A stretch of DNA of 64,000 bases from Leucocoprinus leucothites (GCA_013368445.1 JAACJO010000025.1:23463-87462); one strand, 5' to 3'. Shown: positions 25,315 through 37,913, numbered from the stretch's first letter. Notes: generated by a model not told the origin, from the sequence alone. Numbers and translations are program-made.

Positions 25315-25807
25315 ATTCACTTGTCCTGCCCCCACTATTACTGCGCCTAAGTCCAAATGGCCTTGTGGTGATAGGGGTAATGGTTCAAATTATGCGGTTA
25401 TCGGTATCGGCTTCGCTTGTTTGTGTTATGCGTATGCGTGATATATGTAGTTTGAAGATGTGTAGCTTAGGGATACTATTGTATGATGAAGGGTATATGT
25501 TGGTGATGCATTTGTCCGAGTCTGCAAATGCAGGCGACATCAAACATTATAAGGCTCGGGGAAGATTTTGTGAAACCTATTTCCACACACAAACAGGCAA
25601 GATACAAGAACATATCAGACTATGAGGCGCATTAGTAGCATAAATAAGGAATAAGCAACACACATTAGAAAGTAATGCGATCGCTGTCCAAATTAGTTCT
25701 GGGGTATACTTAGTTATACTTAGTTCGCGCGGGAGAATCATACAGTATATTGTGTGGGAAATGACTGGATCATCGACATTTGCGTCTGCTCCTTCACCAA
25801 TCCCATC

Positions 25808-27166
25808 ATGTCCCCTCCAAAAACATATCGCATCACTGAACTCCTCAATACAGGCGGACATGCAAGCTCTCCCTTCCTTCTCCCTCACCACTATACGCAA
25901 CACTAACTGCCACCACTAGGGCATCATTTTTCACGGTGTAGAAGATGAGACCAATGAACCAGTCGCCATCAAAAAAGTCCGAGTCTCTCAACGAGTAAAA
26001 TGCCCTATTCTGTGGTACAAAAGTCAAGTACACCAGCTCCTACACGGACATCCCATAATTCCAGTCCTATATGGATATGTCCAGTGTCCGCATTTCGAGT
26101 ATTTAGCTACGGAGTTATTAGGGCCTAGTATTCAGTTGTGTGTGAAAGGACCTGCAGTTGTAAATACTGCCACCCGCATCATTGAGCAAATGGTGCGGCT
26201 ATTTTTCCTGATCCTACATAATATCACTAATTGTTCGTCAAGCTTTCTGCCTTGGAACATATCCGTAAACTTGGTTTCATACATCGGGATATCAAACCCG
26301 CGAATATCCTACTATCACTAACAGACCCATCAAAAATCGGACTCGTCGATTTTGGAATAGCTCGACCTTTCAAGCGTGACAATGACATTCCATCCAAATA
26401 CGGGCCGTTATCAGAGAAAAGGCATGTCGTTGGAACACTCGACTGGGCTAGCCTCAATGCACACAACGGTATCGGTGTGCACGCAACTATTTCACCTACA
26501 GCCAATTCACCCGCTCCCGTTATTGAACACATATATTCTGTTATTTACTGATTTTTTTTAGAACTGGCATCATGCAACGACCTCAAATCACTCGCTTACA
26601 CTGCTTTATCAATCCTACGAGGGAATCTCCTATGGAAACGGCCCCCCTCCATCCATCATGAACAATACCTATGAGCCATGCACCGTGTCCCAACCATAAA
26701 GGCTGAAACGTCTGGTGATAAACTCGGAATCGGGTTACCACCTGTGTTTGGCTATCTTTTGGATTACAGTCGCGGACTCGAGTTTAACCGGATACCAGAC
26801 TATGAGGGCTTGAATCGGCGATTCACAGGCCTTGGAGATCGTACTGTTAAGGATGCGGAGGGACCTCTTGATTGGACTCCTGTTGAGGTTCAAACTGGAA
26901 TTGTCGATCTTGACAAATTTGCTCATGATCAAGAGGATGCCGATGATCATGATGAACAGGTCAACGATTATATCGAAGAAGCAGATCATGGCAATAGCAG
27001 TGAAGAGGAGTGGTTCTCGGACAGCTACTTCAACACGGACATTGAACTCTATGATCTTCAAAATGGGAGGGACAAGAGTCTGACTCTCCAGACTGAGCAG
27101 GCTGAGTCAGCGAAGAGTAGGGCATTGCCTGAGATTGGGATAATAGAGCGACCGGGTAAAGGATAG
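25808..27166 (+). pseudogene. CK1-like kinase, copy 2 (broken)
   Basis: Same exon plan as copy 1: 25808-25861, 25920-26192, 26243-26474, 26562-27166. The first donor has become GC (25862-25863). Exon 4 has a TGA at 26672-26674 where copy 1 has a CGA Arg codon, and the CK1 hallmark RDDLES has become CNDLKS. HRDIKPAN and DFG are still present. The downstream frame remains open to 27166, ending in a short PGKG-type tail also seen in copy 3. If translated, the product would stop after the activation-loop region, about 150 codons short. Most likely a pseudogene of moderate age. Confidence 0.85.
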
Positions 27167-28163
27167 GATGTAGTATGCGCCGGGCTATTGTCCATGAATC
27201 GTGGTTGGATGGCCTCTAATACTGTTTGAGAAATAGAAGCTCAACTGTTGTCATGTCCGGCGTACGCAACTCCGTTTTCACCTTTCAGCGCCGTGGATAA
27301 TGGAAAGTAGCGGAAGATCAAACTCCCGTTGTTCCCGCAACCTGGTTTTGTTTGTAAAGAGACTCGAGCGCAAGGAGCGCAAGATAATGTAACATAATTT
27401 CCTGGTCTATCCCCTGCTTCTCTGACCCCCCTAGCCTCTATCCAATAATCGGTGTTTGTTTGTTGTACTCAAACACCAGCCATACCCCTATGCGGATACT
27501 ATTGTGACTAACACTGACTCTTCGGTTCCCCAAGATGCTACCCAATCTAGACGCTGGCCCTTGCGCTATGGTTGCGTTCCTGGACTATGAAACTCGCGTC
27601 TGCCTATGAATTTGATGAACTTCTGATCGAGGAGCAATAGTCGCTCATTTATCATCCTTTTAGTCGCTTCCTCTGCGTTCCGGTGAAACCCCTCCGAGAA
27701 CTTAATCACAAAGATCATTGTTCTCTGGACAGCCCACATAAAGATACCCTGGTTCTAGAGCTAAGCTCTTGATTTGTATTGCTGAAATCAAAGGAGAAGG
27801 AAGGTCCCAACAATGGGCGCAAAAGAAGCAGTGAAAATACTCATTGAGCGCTGGATAGTACCTTCCCGAAAAAGTATAGTCAGCTGCAGTTGTGAGTCAA
27901 GGTCAGTCTTGCGGTGATTTATTTGATGACCGCTGCTGTGGCGTCCGCTGCCTGAGGTGTTCTCCGATGATCGAGACATCACTGGAACGATGTCTGTGTA
28001 TTCTTATTATCCTTGGCAGGGCTTGGTAGTTGCCTGAAACCGCACAAAGTCTCATTCCACAATTTTGAAGCTCCATAAATGCAGTAGCGACACTTGACGC
28101 TTGAATATCTCCAGCTCCAAACCCTTCACTCACTTTATTAATCGCTGCGCATCACGCCTCGAG
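27167..28163. other. spacer between kinase pseudogene and 7TM-like gene, block 2
   Basis: About 1 kb, longer than the matching spacer in block 1. No shared open frame, no RNA gene recognised. Confidence 0.5.
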
Positions 28164-30129
28164 ATGGTCGATCAGTGGGGACTTACGCCAGAAGATTATG
28201 CCGCTGACTTGAGCACGGCACGGACAAACACCTACGTTCGAAGCACGTTCATGTCAGTATTCCCGCTTGAACCACTGCCGACCCTTGCCAGGCATTGCTA
28301 TTACGCTTCTTGCATATGATACCATCTACCTCATTCCACACGAGGTAAGATCCTGGATCATGTCATGAATATCTCAGTCAATCCCTAGCTTACTCTCTGC
28401 AAGGTTAGATACATTTATTGGTACGTTTGTATTTCGGCTCGGTGCAGCTGCCGTGTCATAAATAATCAAAAGGAATGGGACTTGGTCGCGTCAGCATATC
28501 ATCCATCTTACTATCCGTATCACTACGTGGATGCATGCAATGTAAGTGGAATTTATACATAGACACACAATTTAAAAGAAATAATCATTTTACAGATTTG
28601 ATTTCCACAGTAAGTCAGGACGATAATGATTGGAGTCTGAAAAAATGTTAAATGCCTACCCGAACAGCACAGAACAACACGTTCTTGTCCGAATCTGTAA
28701 GCGCTCTAGCATCCAAATTAGCTCATTTTTTCTGAGCCCCAGCTCCCACACAGTGGTATGTTTATTCCTGCAAAGATGGATTATCTGCTCCGGAGAATCT
28801 AACTCCAAAGATCAGGTGTAATACCAAGACTTCAATTGATGAATTGTGGGTTTGCAATGTTCAACGTTCAGAACTGATACTTGCTTCATGCTAAAGATTG
28901 AATGCCTTTTCTTTCCACCACAGAGCCTCGATGACCTTCGGAACAGCCGTGAGAGTTTTGCTTGTTCTGCGCCTCTGTGCCGTGTGGAATAACACTCGTG
29001 CTGGTAAGGCTCTGTTGCATGCAGTCAGTTTTACCTCTTATACTGACCGTGATAAATAATCAAACAGTAACGCTTGCACTATACCTTCTTACAGCAGGTG
29101 TGTTCAAATAACGTTCAAATTTGGGCATCAACAATTACTGACTGTAATAAATAATCCAGTCGACATCCTGGTACGTCTCTGGATCGGTGGGGTGAAATTG
29201 CGCTCAACATAGGGACACATTTGTTCAGCTCAAGCTTGCGAACCTGATTATAGATACTTTTGTGCCAATAAAATCCAACATTGATAGATTCCCCCTTCAT
29301 GGCTGCTACCTATCGGATGCTGGCAGTATGTCTAAGCTTATAATGTACATTTCTGTAGCATCAGTGTAAGCTCGTTACCTTGTTCAGCGCCGGAAACCAA
29401 ACTGATTGTCAATTTTTTTTGGTAGGGTATCTCGAGCAGCAACTGCCACCATTGAAACCCTCCTATGTCTTGTCAGTTTTGTAAAGACGTACAGAATGCA
29501 GCAGGCCATAGGCCCAACATTGTATGAGCGAATATCACATATTCAATCATTTACTCCCCTGGTTTACGTGGTCTATCGTGATGGAACTGTCCTATTTCTC
29601 CCATGAGTTTAATTGCACAGGATATTTGCCAATACAATAACTGATATTTTGCTCAGCATATGGAGTAAGGATGTTGTGTTACTAAATTCTGAGTACGAAA
29701 CGAGCTCATGATAGCCTTTTTCAAGTCCTTTCAACATTGGCGCTCGTAAATACATTCAACCTGGCTCCGCAATCGTGGCTGGGTTTCAAGCAGTTTGATT
29801 GGACGATGTTTGTTTGACTATTCCCTCATGGTCCTGGATATGTCCTGATAATAATTCTATGTTTTAGCTGGAACTCTGTTGTATACAGCATCATTGTAAG
29901 TCGTAATTCTTGCGCTTCGACTGTGGCTCAGAAAACATATTTTTCTTATGCCTAGGGATCTCGGTTGATCATTAATATGCGCAAAGCTGATTGCGGCTTC
30001 GGAGAGAGTATATTGTCCAGACAAATGCGCTCAGATGCGATGCCGCAGTTCCACAATTCAACAGATCACGACGACGATGATTCTCTGTCTATCGAGGAAC
30101 CCGGTGAGGTTCGCGACTCCGCACGTTGA
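28164..30129 (+). CDS. DUF6533-like multi-pass membrane protein, copy 2
   Basis: Homologue of the gene at 21372 with the same order of segments: start MVDQWGLTPEDYA at 28164, LRLCAVWNN-type helix near 28970, SRAATATIETLLCLVSF near 29430-29480, RDGTVLFLP ending near 29604, and the last exon from about 29960 to TGA 30127-30129. The first donor is GC at 28243-28244, where copies 1 and 3 have GT. GC donors are used elsewhere in this window, so the intron may still be spliced. Middle exons were not resolved; the copy may be functional or decaying. Confidence 0.5.
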
Positions 30130-30839
30130 TAGTCTTCTGTATCGTGTTCCATGATGTTCATCAACTCGAACATAATTTTCTGCCGGGTATGGGACCCACG
30201 AGAGCAATAAACATTCGGATTGCTTGCCCATAACACATTGATTACCGCTTGAGAGCATGAGATGAATTCTTTTATGAGTGCTAAAAGTGCTGATCGAAAG
30301 AGGTTGTTTCCCATAATTTATTAGTTGACTACTCGTTATGTGGGGGAAGCCAACAACCCACGGATGTGGTAACAACTTTGAAAACAAGTCGACCTCTTGA
30401 GTTTCAACAAATCATGACCTCGATGCTATTTTCCTTACCCTAGCTTGAGCGAGATCCGTGGTCAGAACCGGCAAGTCTGTTCTCCTCATCTGTAGTGACG
30501 TTCAAAGTAAATAAGTTGAATAAGTAAGAGGAGGGACTCGGAAGAGTACGAGTTCAGTAGGTCGACTACTGTGACTTAGTCACTCGTTCGACTACGACTC
30601 GATTTTACCATTTCCATAGTGATTCACATCATACCAGTTACGGCGGTGGGGCGGGAGGTTGTAATGGTCATGAGTGCAACCTGGCCAGTTCACATTCTAG
30701 CCGACCAACGAAGCTGACCTCTCGTCGAGCGGGTTCGATGGTTAGTTGTCGAAAGTCACATAGACTCCACCAAAAAAAAAAAGGTAACCTGGCCGGTTTC
30801 CAGTTCTCTCGGTACTTGCGACTGTCTCACAGGACCCAG
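30130..30839. other. spacer of block 2 up to the LTR-like element
   Basis: Homologous to the block 3 spacer at 38883-39500. It includes a ~270 bp segment (about 30330-30600) absent from block 1, and a short local duplication in which an AACCTGGCC-GTT motif occurs twice (near 30677 and 30786) around an A-run at 30771-30782. No gene. Confidence 0.5.
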
Positions 30840-31806
30840 TGTAGAGATCGGACGTCGCGTGACGTCATATCACTGCCGTCATATGTCCTCTCTCTACTAC
30901 TGATTAAGTCCCCTCCCTCTTCGACAACTCCTCATCTACTAACCGATATCCCACTACCCTGGCAACAAACCGATCGTCAAACATAGCCAGCAACTATATC
31001 AAGACGACCCTGCAGATTCAACACTCAGTAGCTGCCGCTTACAGCCACTATCCCCCTCAACCTTCCCCTTTCCTCTTTCAATTCCACATGCCCCTTTCCT
31101 CTCTCCATTCTACACTTTCCTTTTATTACTCGCTACGCATATTTCGCACTCGGGACCATCGCCTCAACGCAACCGAGTTAGGACTTGTCATACAACTGAC
31201 AAAAGTCCGAACATTTAATGTTTGTTTTATATTCCCTTTTCCATTTCTCCTCTCTTTCCCCTTCTAAAAATCTAATAAAATCGTCATTCATGCTCCGGCT
31301 CAACCACTATCGTTTCGTCTCGTCGCTTAATGTAATAGTGTAGGTCTAAACGGCCACATGGACCTCTCTCCCCACCTACTTCTCCACCACTAATAATCAT
31401 TAGAATTATCTTTCCCTTCCAAAACCTTGACAAAACGTCTCGTAAACTGCTCTCTCCTGCTCCTCCTAGTCTCCTGCAGCATTGTAGATGCTCATAGAAC
31501 CGTAGCTTTAAATACTGCGATGTATTTCCGTTTTTCTTTAGTGAAATCTACCCCCATCTCCCCGACTCAGTTTGAGCTCTAAGTTTAAGCTCATTAACAT
31601 CGCTATCACTCAAATCAACCGCTCTCATCGTCATTTCACTCCTCAGCAACGTTTCACATTGTCGCACGAGTGCTGAGTTATCATTTCAATTAAAACTTCA
31701 TTAAATAACATTTATAACATTACTCTATTTGGGTCAGAACCAACGACAGACGGACGCTATCGTGCTCGCAACTTTAACCGCACTCACCTAGTCTACTTTC
31801 CCTTCA
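30840..31806. mobile_element. solo-LTR-like element, copy 1
   Basis: 967 bp beginning TGTAGAGATCGG and ending CCCTTCA, flanked by the 4 bp direct repeat CCAG (30836-30839 and 31807-31810). The empty site can be read in block 1 at about 23742-23756, where the flanks are joined. The element has no open frame of note and only a 2 bp terminal inversion (TG...CA), as expected of a solo long terminal repeat. A 4 bp duplication is shorter than the 5 bp usual for fungal Ty1/Ty3 elements. No internal retroelement genes are present in the window. Confidence 0.8.
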
Positions 31807-32059
31807 CCAGATAGAAGGCATGGTCAGGTTTCCTATCAGCTCGTTACCGTCTGAGCGAATGATCATCTACATGAAGGGGTTGATTCTAAGTTGATCGTAA
31901 CCTGAATATATTTCAGAGCAGAATGGCCAATTTTGCTTCGAAGGCCAGAGCCGTGGGAATATCATTATGGGTGTATGATAGACGCTCGGCGGTGGATGTG
32001 TTGCTCCTTTTTTTTGAGAGCCATCGTGCCCTTACCCATACACAACAAATATATCCCTA

Positions 32060-32300
32060 ACATTACTCTCTTCTCACCACACCTTCTACAACCTCGACCA
32101 CTTCCTCTCTCAAGTGCACCTCCACGTTCCCCTCCCTCACCCTCCGTACCGTGTCCTGTACTCGTCGTAGAAGAAGGACCAGTGTTAGCAGTCCACTGAC
32201 GACTGTGTGAATGTCCTCGACTACCACCACTGCCTATGCTGCCGTCTATGCCTCCTCTGGGTGTTGTGCAGGGAGCCACGTGTGTGTATATTGAGCTCAT
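32060..32300 (-). pseudogene. SAC3 5' fragment in block 3
   Basis: Starts with ATG at 32300-32298 and keeps about 70 codons of the SAC3 Gly/Arg-rich N-terminus in frame, including the QWTANTGPSSTT stretch, before running into unrelated sequence with a stop at 31965. Shorter than the block 2 fragment but less damaged. With the duplicated divergent promoter in front of it, it could be transcribed, giving a ~111 aa RG-rich peptide; there is no evidence of function. Confidence 0.75.
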
Positions 32301-32699
32301 GGACCAGAAGCTTGGTAGGACGAGCGCGTGGACGAATGTTTGTTTGGTCAGTGATCCTGGTGCAGGAGTCAGTTTATTTGGTACCAGTTTCAGTGACGAA
32401 CAACAGTCTGAGCGCTTGGGTCGACTAGATGCTCATCGACCTTCCATGCGCTTTTTCTGGATACCTATTGTAACACCGGATGACTCAGCTGGATGTGTAG
32501 ACTGCACCGGCACATGCAAATCGAGGGATTTTTGGGATGGCCGCTCGTATGCTCGCGCACCGACCTTGGTAATGAGCCATTAGATGGAGGAACCAACAAG
32601 AGACAAGATGTGGCACAAACCCACAGAGGCGGCACCAGCACAGTCCACTCTGGAGTTTGACTGTAGACTCACAAATACGAATAAATAGGGATCGAGGAG

Positions 32700-32707
32700 T
32701 ATATATA
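32700..32707 (+). promoter_or_regulatory. TATA box of metallothionein 3
   Basis: TATATATA 89 nt before the ATG, at the position matching 18413-18420 in block 1. Confidence 0.5.
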
Positions 32708-32795
32708 CTCAAGCACTCTGTGCCGTGAAAGACCAGAATTTCAAACACCTGAAGTTCTTCCAACATTGACTTTCAACAACTCTAATAACTTTACT

Positions 32796-33068
32796 ATGAC
32801 TTTCACCGTACGTCAACTCCTACCCAGCACACGCGCAACGTTATTCGACTTACACTCTCATTTGTAGACCACCGTCATCCCCGTTGACTACACCTGTGGC
32901 AACAGCACTTGCAAGGCACAGGAGAAGTACGTCCCTCGCCATATGATCTACTTCCTCGCTAATGAAACCACGGGTCCTCTACATAGCTGTAAATGCGCTG
33001 CGGAAACTTGCAAGTGCACCGAAAACAACTGTACTTGCACAGCAGCAGAACGCACTTGCAACTGCTAA
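32796..33068 (+). CDS. metallothionein, copy 3 (one cysteine lost)
   Basis: 50 aa from exons 32796-32807, 32868-32926 and 32987-33068, again 12/59/82 nt. Ten of the eleven cysteines remain; the codon at 33051-33053 is CGC (Arg), where copies 1 and 2 have TGC (residue 46). Gly30 is Glu. The second intron starts GTACGT instead of GTAAGT. The frame is open and splice sites are intact, so a product is expected, but metal capacity or cluster geometry should differ from the other two. Confidence 0.88.
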
Positions 33069-33613
33069 CTTAATGCACCCATTACGCCGCGTCAAATGGG
33101 CCTCCCATGCGGTGATATGGGTACGGTTCGAATTACGCGACTGATCGGTGTCGGTGTCGACTTGTGCTTGGTACTGTGACATTGGCTTGGGGGTGTATTG
33201 AATGGATGGTGGGCATATGTTGGTGACGTATGTGTTCGAGTTAGTACCGTCAAAAGCTCAATAATGACTCTGATAATACGTCAGTACGTGAATCAAAGTC
33301 CTCGCCAGACTAGACTCCGGGAGATGGTGGGGAGAAGCCCAATAAATAAGCAAATCCAATGAAATCAAACGTTTTGAGGCTCAAGGAATAATTCGCAAAC
33401 CTATTTCTCCCACACAAAAAGGTAAACATAGTAGATAATGAGACAGATTATTAGCATACTTAAGGAATAAGCGATGCACCTTCTTACAAAGTAATGCCAT
33501 CGTCGTCCAAATTAAATCCTGGGGTATACTTAGTTCGTGTGGGAGAATCATATATTTCAGGAAATGATCGGATCATCCACACTTTCGCCCACTCCTTCAC
33601 CAAACCTCCCATC

Positions 33614-34974
33614 ATGTCCCCTCCAAAAACCTATCGCATCGTTAAACTCGATACAGATGGACATGTAAGCTTTTGCCTCCTTCTCCCTCGCCGCTACACT
33701 AACCACCACCGCTAGAGCGCCGTCTTTCACGGTGTAGAAGATGACACCAATAAACCAGTCGCTCTCAAAACAGTCCCAGTCTCTCAACGAGTAAAATGAC
33801 CTATTCCGCGGTACGAAAGTCAAGTAAACCAGCTCCTGCGCGGACATACCGTAATTCCAGTTCTATACGGATATGTTCAACATCCACATTTCGAGTATTT
33901 AGCCATGGAGATGTTAGGGCCTAATGTTATGTCATGCGTAAAAGGCCCTGTAGCTGTGAGTACGGCTGCCCGCGTTGTTATGCAAAAGGTGCGTATGTGT
34001 GTTGTTGGCCTCTGAATCGACCCATTTGATCGCTGATTGTTTGTCAAGCTTTCGGCCTTGGAACATATTCACAAACTCGGTTCCATACACTAAGATATTA
34101 AACCTGAAAATATTCTTCTATCATTCACAGATCCATCAAAATCAAACTCATCGATTTCGGAATAGCTCGATCTTTCAAGCATTACAACGACATTCTATCC
34201 AAATACGACCCGTTATCAGAGGAAAGGCATATTATTGGAACGCTCGACTGGGCTAGCCTCAACGCATATGATGGCATCGGTGAGCACCCAACTATTTCAT
34301 CTACAGCCAATTTACCCACTCCCATTATTGAACGCATATATTCTGTTATTTATTGATTTTCTTAGACCTGGCACTGCGGGACGACCTCGAATCACTCGCT
34401 TATACTGCTTTGTTCATCCTACGAGTCAATCTCGCATGGAAACGGCCCCCCTCCATTCATCGTGAGCCATATCTACGAGCCATGCAGCGTGTCCAAGTCA
34501 CAAAAGCCGCAACATCTGGCGATAAACTCGGGATCGGGTTTCCACCTGTGTTTGACTATCTTCTGGATTACAGTCGCGGACTCGAGCTTAACCGTATACC
34601 GGACCATGAGGGGTTGAATCGGCAACTCGCGGGCGTTAGAGATCATGCTACTGTGGCGCGGAGGGACAGGCTCTTGATTTCACTCCGTCGAAATTCAAAA
34701 TGGCATTGTCGACTTTGAGGAACTCTCCGGCGAGCATGAGGATGCTGATGATAATGAGGACGAGCAGGTCGACGACGATGTCGAAAAGGAAGACCATGAC
34801 AATAACAGTGAAGAGGAGCAGTTCTCAGACAGCTACCTCAATACGGACATTGATCTCTGTGATCTTCAAAACAGGTGAGACAAAATTCTAACTCTCCAGA
34901 CTAAACAAGCCGAGTTGGCGAAGGGTGGGGCATTACCTGAGATTGGAATAATAGAACAACTGGGTAAAGAATAG
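33614..34974 (+). pseudogene. CK1-like kinase, copy 3 (broken)
   Basis: Same exon plan as copy 1 but heavily damaged. TGA at 33797-33799 replaces a CGA codon in exon 2. TAA at 34091-34093 replaces the CGA Arg codon of the HRD catalytic motif. One A is missing from the AAAAA run near 34137, shifting frame before DFG. The intron 2 donor region is rearranged. The terminal acidic segment is still recognisable up to TAG 34972-34974. Clearly a pseudogene, older or faster-decaying than copy 2. Confidence 0.9.
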
Positions 34975-35948
34975 GATATATAAAAATGTAGTAGTGACAA
35001 ATTTTATTGGATGAACTCGCAGGTTGGTTGAGAAATAAAAGTTCAACTACCATCACTTATGACATACACAACTCCATTTTTATCTTTCGGTTCTGTGGAT
35101 AATGGGAAGTAGTTGAAGATGTAATTCCTTTTGTTGCTGGTGGCCTCTTCATTTTGTTCGCAACGGTATCCGAGTACAAGGAATGTAGCGCGATCTTTGC
35201 ATGTATCCCATCCCTCATCCTCTACCCAATAATCTATGCTACTTCGCTGTATTCAAATACCAGCAACACATCGATGTGGACACCGTGACCAACACTCTGA
35301 CTCTTCGGTTCGCCAAGATTCTACCCCAATATAGGCGCCGGCCTTCGCGCTATGGTTGCATTCCTGGACTATGAAACCCGCGCCCGCCCATGAATTTGAT
35401 GAACCTTTGATCGAGGAGCGATAGTCGCTCAATTATCCATTTACCATCCCTTTGGTCACTTTCCCTGCATTCTGGTGAGACTGCTCCAAGAGCTTGATCA
35501 CAAACACCATTGCCTTCTGGACAGCCCATATAGAGATTCCTGGTTCTAGAGCCAAAGCTTCGATCAATATTGTTGAGATCATAGGAGAAGGAAGTATCTT
35601 AACAATAAGTGCAAAAGAAGCGGTGAAAATGCTCATTGAGTGCTAGATAGTACTTTCCCGAAGAAGGATAGTCAGTTGTAGCTATGAGGTCAAGGTCAGA
35701 TTTGTGGTGATTCATTTGATGACCGCACGGATGGCATCTGCTCCCCTGAGTTGATCTTTGATGATTAAACTACTACTGAAACAATGTCTGTCAATTCTTA
35801 ATATCCTTGAAGTGGTTTAGTGATTGTCTGAAGCCGAAAGAAGACCCGTTCCACGCCTTCGAAGCCCCATAAATACTACGGTGGCGAAATCGATGTTTGA
35901 ACATCTCCAGCTCTGAATCCTTCACTCACTTCATTTATCGCTATTGAG
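34975..35948. other. spacer between kinase pseudogene and 7TM-like gene, block 3
   Basis: Close in length and sequence to the block 2 spacer. No shared open frame. Confidence 0.5.
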
Positions 35949-37913
35949 ATGGCCGACCAGTGGGGACTCATGCCAGAAGATTATGCTGCTGACTTGAGCA
36001 CGGCACGGACAAATACCTATGTTCGAAGTACGTTTATGTCAGTATTCCCATTTGAACCACTGCCGACCCTTGCCAGGCATTGCTATTACGCTTCTTGCAT
36101 ATGATACCATCTACCTCATTCCACACGAGGTAAGATCTTGAATCATGTTATGAAAATCTCAGTCAATCCATAGCTCACTCTCTGCAAGGTTAGATACATG
36201 TACTGGTGCGTTTGGATTTTGGCTCAGTGCGGCCACTGTGTCACGAAAAATCAAAATCAGGAATGGGCCTTGGTCGCGCCCACGTATTATCCACCTCACG
36301 ATCCATATCACTACGTGGATTCATGCATTGTAAGTGAAGTGGAATTTACAGATAGCACGCAGGACTTAAGAGAAATGTCCATTTTCCAGATTTGATTTCT
36401 ACAGTAGGTCAGGATAATGATTGGCGTCTGCAAAAATGTTAAAAACATATCTGAACAGCACAGAACAACACATTCTTGTCTGGATCGGTAAGTCACCTCA
36501 TTACCTAAATCATCTTGTGTCTAAGCCCCAGCACACACACAGTGGTATGTTTATCCTGATTAAAATGGCTTATCTGCCCTGGAGAATCTGAATCCAAGGA
36601 ATCAGGTGTAGTGTTAAGGATTCAATTGACGAATTGTAAGCTTTCAGTGCTCAGAATTGAGAAATGATATTTGCTTCATGTCAGGGATTGAATGCCTTTT
36701 CTTCCCACCACAGAGCCTCAATGATCTTCGCAACAGTAGTGAAAGTTTTGCTTGTTCTACACCTTTGTGCCGTGTGGAACAACAATCGTACTGGTAAGGA
36801 CCTGTTGCGCAAAGCCAATTTTACCTCTTTTACTGACCATGATAAATCAACAAATAGTAACTCTTACCCTATACTTTCTCACAGCAGGTGTGTTCAAATA
36901 CCACCCAAAATTAGGCATCAACAAGTACTGACTGTAATAAAAAATCCAGTCGAAACTCTGGTACGTCTCTGGATCAGTGGGTGAATTTGTGCTCAACATA
37001 GGGACACATTTGTTCAGGTCAGGTTTGCTAACTTGATAGTAGCAATCTTTGTTACAATAAGTTTCAACATTGATCGATTCCCTCTCCATGGTTGCTACCT
37101 ATCGAGTTCTGATGTTGATGAGCTTCTAGCAAAGGTTATTGCAGCATCAATGTAAGCTTGCTACTGTATTCAGTGCCGAATTATTGACTGTACATGTTTT
37201 TGGTAGCACCTCTCGAACAGCAGCTATTACCATTGAAACTCTCTTATGTCTTGTCAGTTTTGTATTGATGTACAGAATGTGGCAGGCCATCGGTCCAACG
37301 ATTCATGAGCGAATATCACATGTTCGATCATTTACTCCTCTGATCTATATTGTCTATCGTGATGGAACTCTCTTATTTCTCCCGTAAGTTCAACTTGCAC
37401 AGGATATTTGCCAATACAACAACTGATATTTTGTTCAGCATATGGAGTAAGGATGTTGTGTTACTAAAGTTTGAGTACCAAATGAACTCATGATAGTCTT
37501 TTTCAAGTCCTTTCAGCATCGGGGCTCGTAAATACATTCAACCTGGCTCCACTATCGTGGCTGGGTTTCAAGGAGTTCGATTGGACGATGTTTGTTTGAA
37601 TATTTCCCCAAGGTACTGGAGATGTCCTGATAATAATTCTACGCTTTAGCTGGAACTCTGTCATATACAGCTTCATTGTAAGTCGTAATTCTTGAGTATT
37701 GACTGGGACTCAGAAAATGGATTTTTTTACACCTAGGGAACTCGGTTGATCATCAATATGCGTAAAGCTAATTGTGGCTTTGGAGAGAGTATAGTGTCCA
37801 GACAAATGCGCTCAGATGTGATGCTGCAGTTCCACAATTCAACAGATCACGACAACGAAGATTTTCCATCTATCGAGGAACATGGTGCTGCTCACGACTC
37901 CACACGTCAATAG
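35949..37913 (+). CDS. DUF6533-like multi-pass membrane protein, copy 3
   Basis: Third homologue. The ATG at 35949 (MADQWGLMPEDYA) is followed by a GT donor at 36028, an entry helix, a LHLCAVWNNNR helix near 36750-36800, an SRTAAITIETLLCLVSF segment near 37210-37260, RDGTLLFLP ending near 37383 and a last exon ending at TAG 37911-37913. The stop codon itself is part of the 4 bp target duplication of the LTR-like element that follows directly. So the coding end is undamaged but the native 3' UTR and poly(A) signal are displaced by 969 bp. Middle exons unresolved. Confidence 0.5.

Larger units (their letters stand above)
24176..32052. repeat. tandem block 2
   Basis: Second direct copy of the block: SAC3 fragment, metallothionein 2, kinase pseudogene, 7TM-like gene, spacer. 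It includes a 967 bp LTR-like insertion (30840-31806); without it the block is about 6.9 kb. Divergence from block 1 is visible throughout, including indels in spacers, so the duplication is not recent. Confidence 0.85.

Noticed and set aside
30460..30760. tRNA-like words (GGTTCGA and similar) in the block 2 spacer
   Set aside because: I could not fold a cloverleaf with acceptor and anticodon stems around them.
31807..37913. Block 3 genes as cargo of a composite retroelement bounded by the two LTR-like copies
   Set aside because: Each LTR-like copy has its own target duplication on both sides (CCAG and ATAG), and the outer flanks do not match, so they are two separate insertions.
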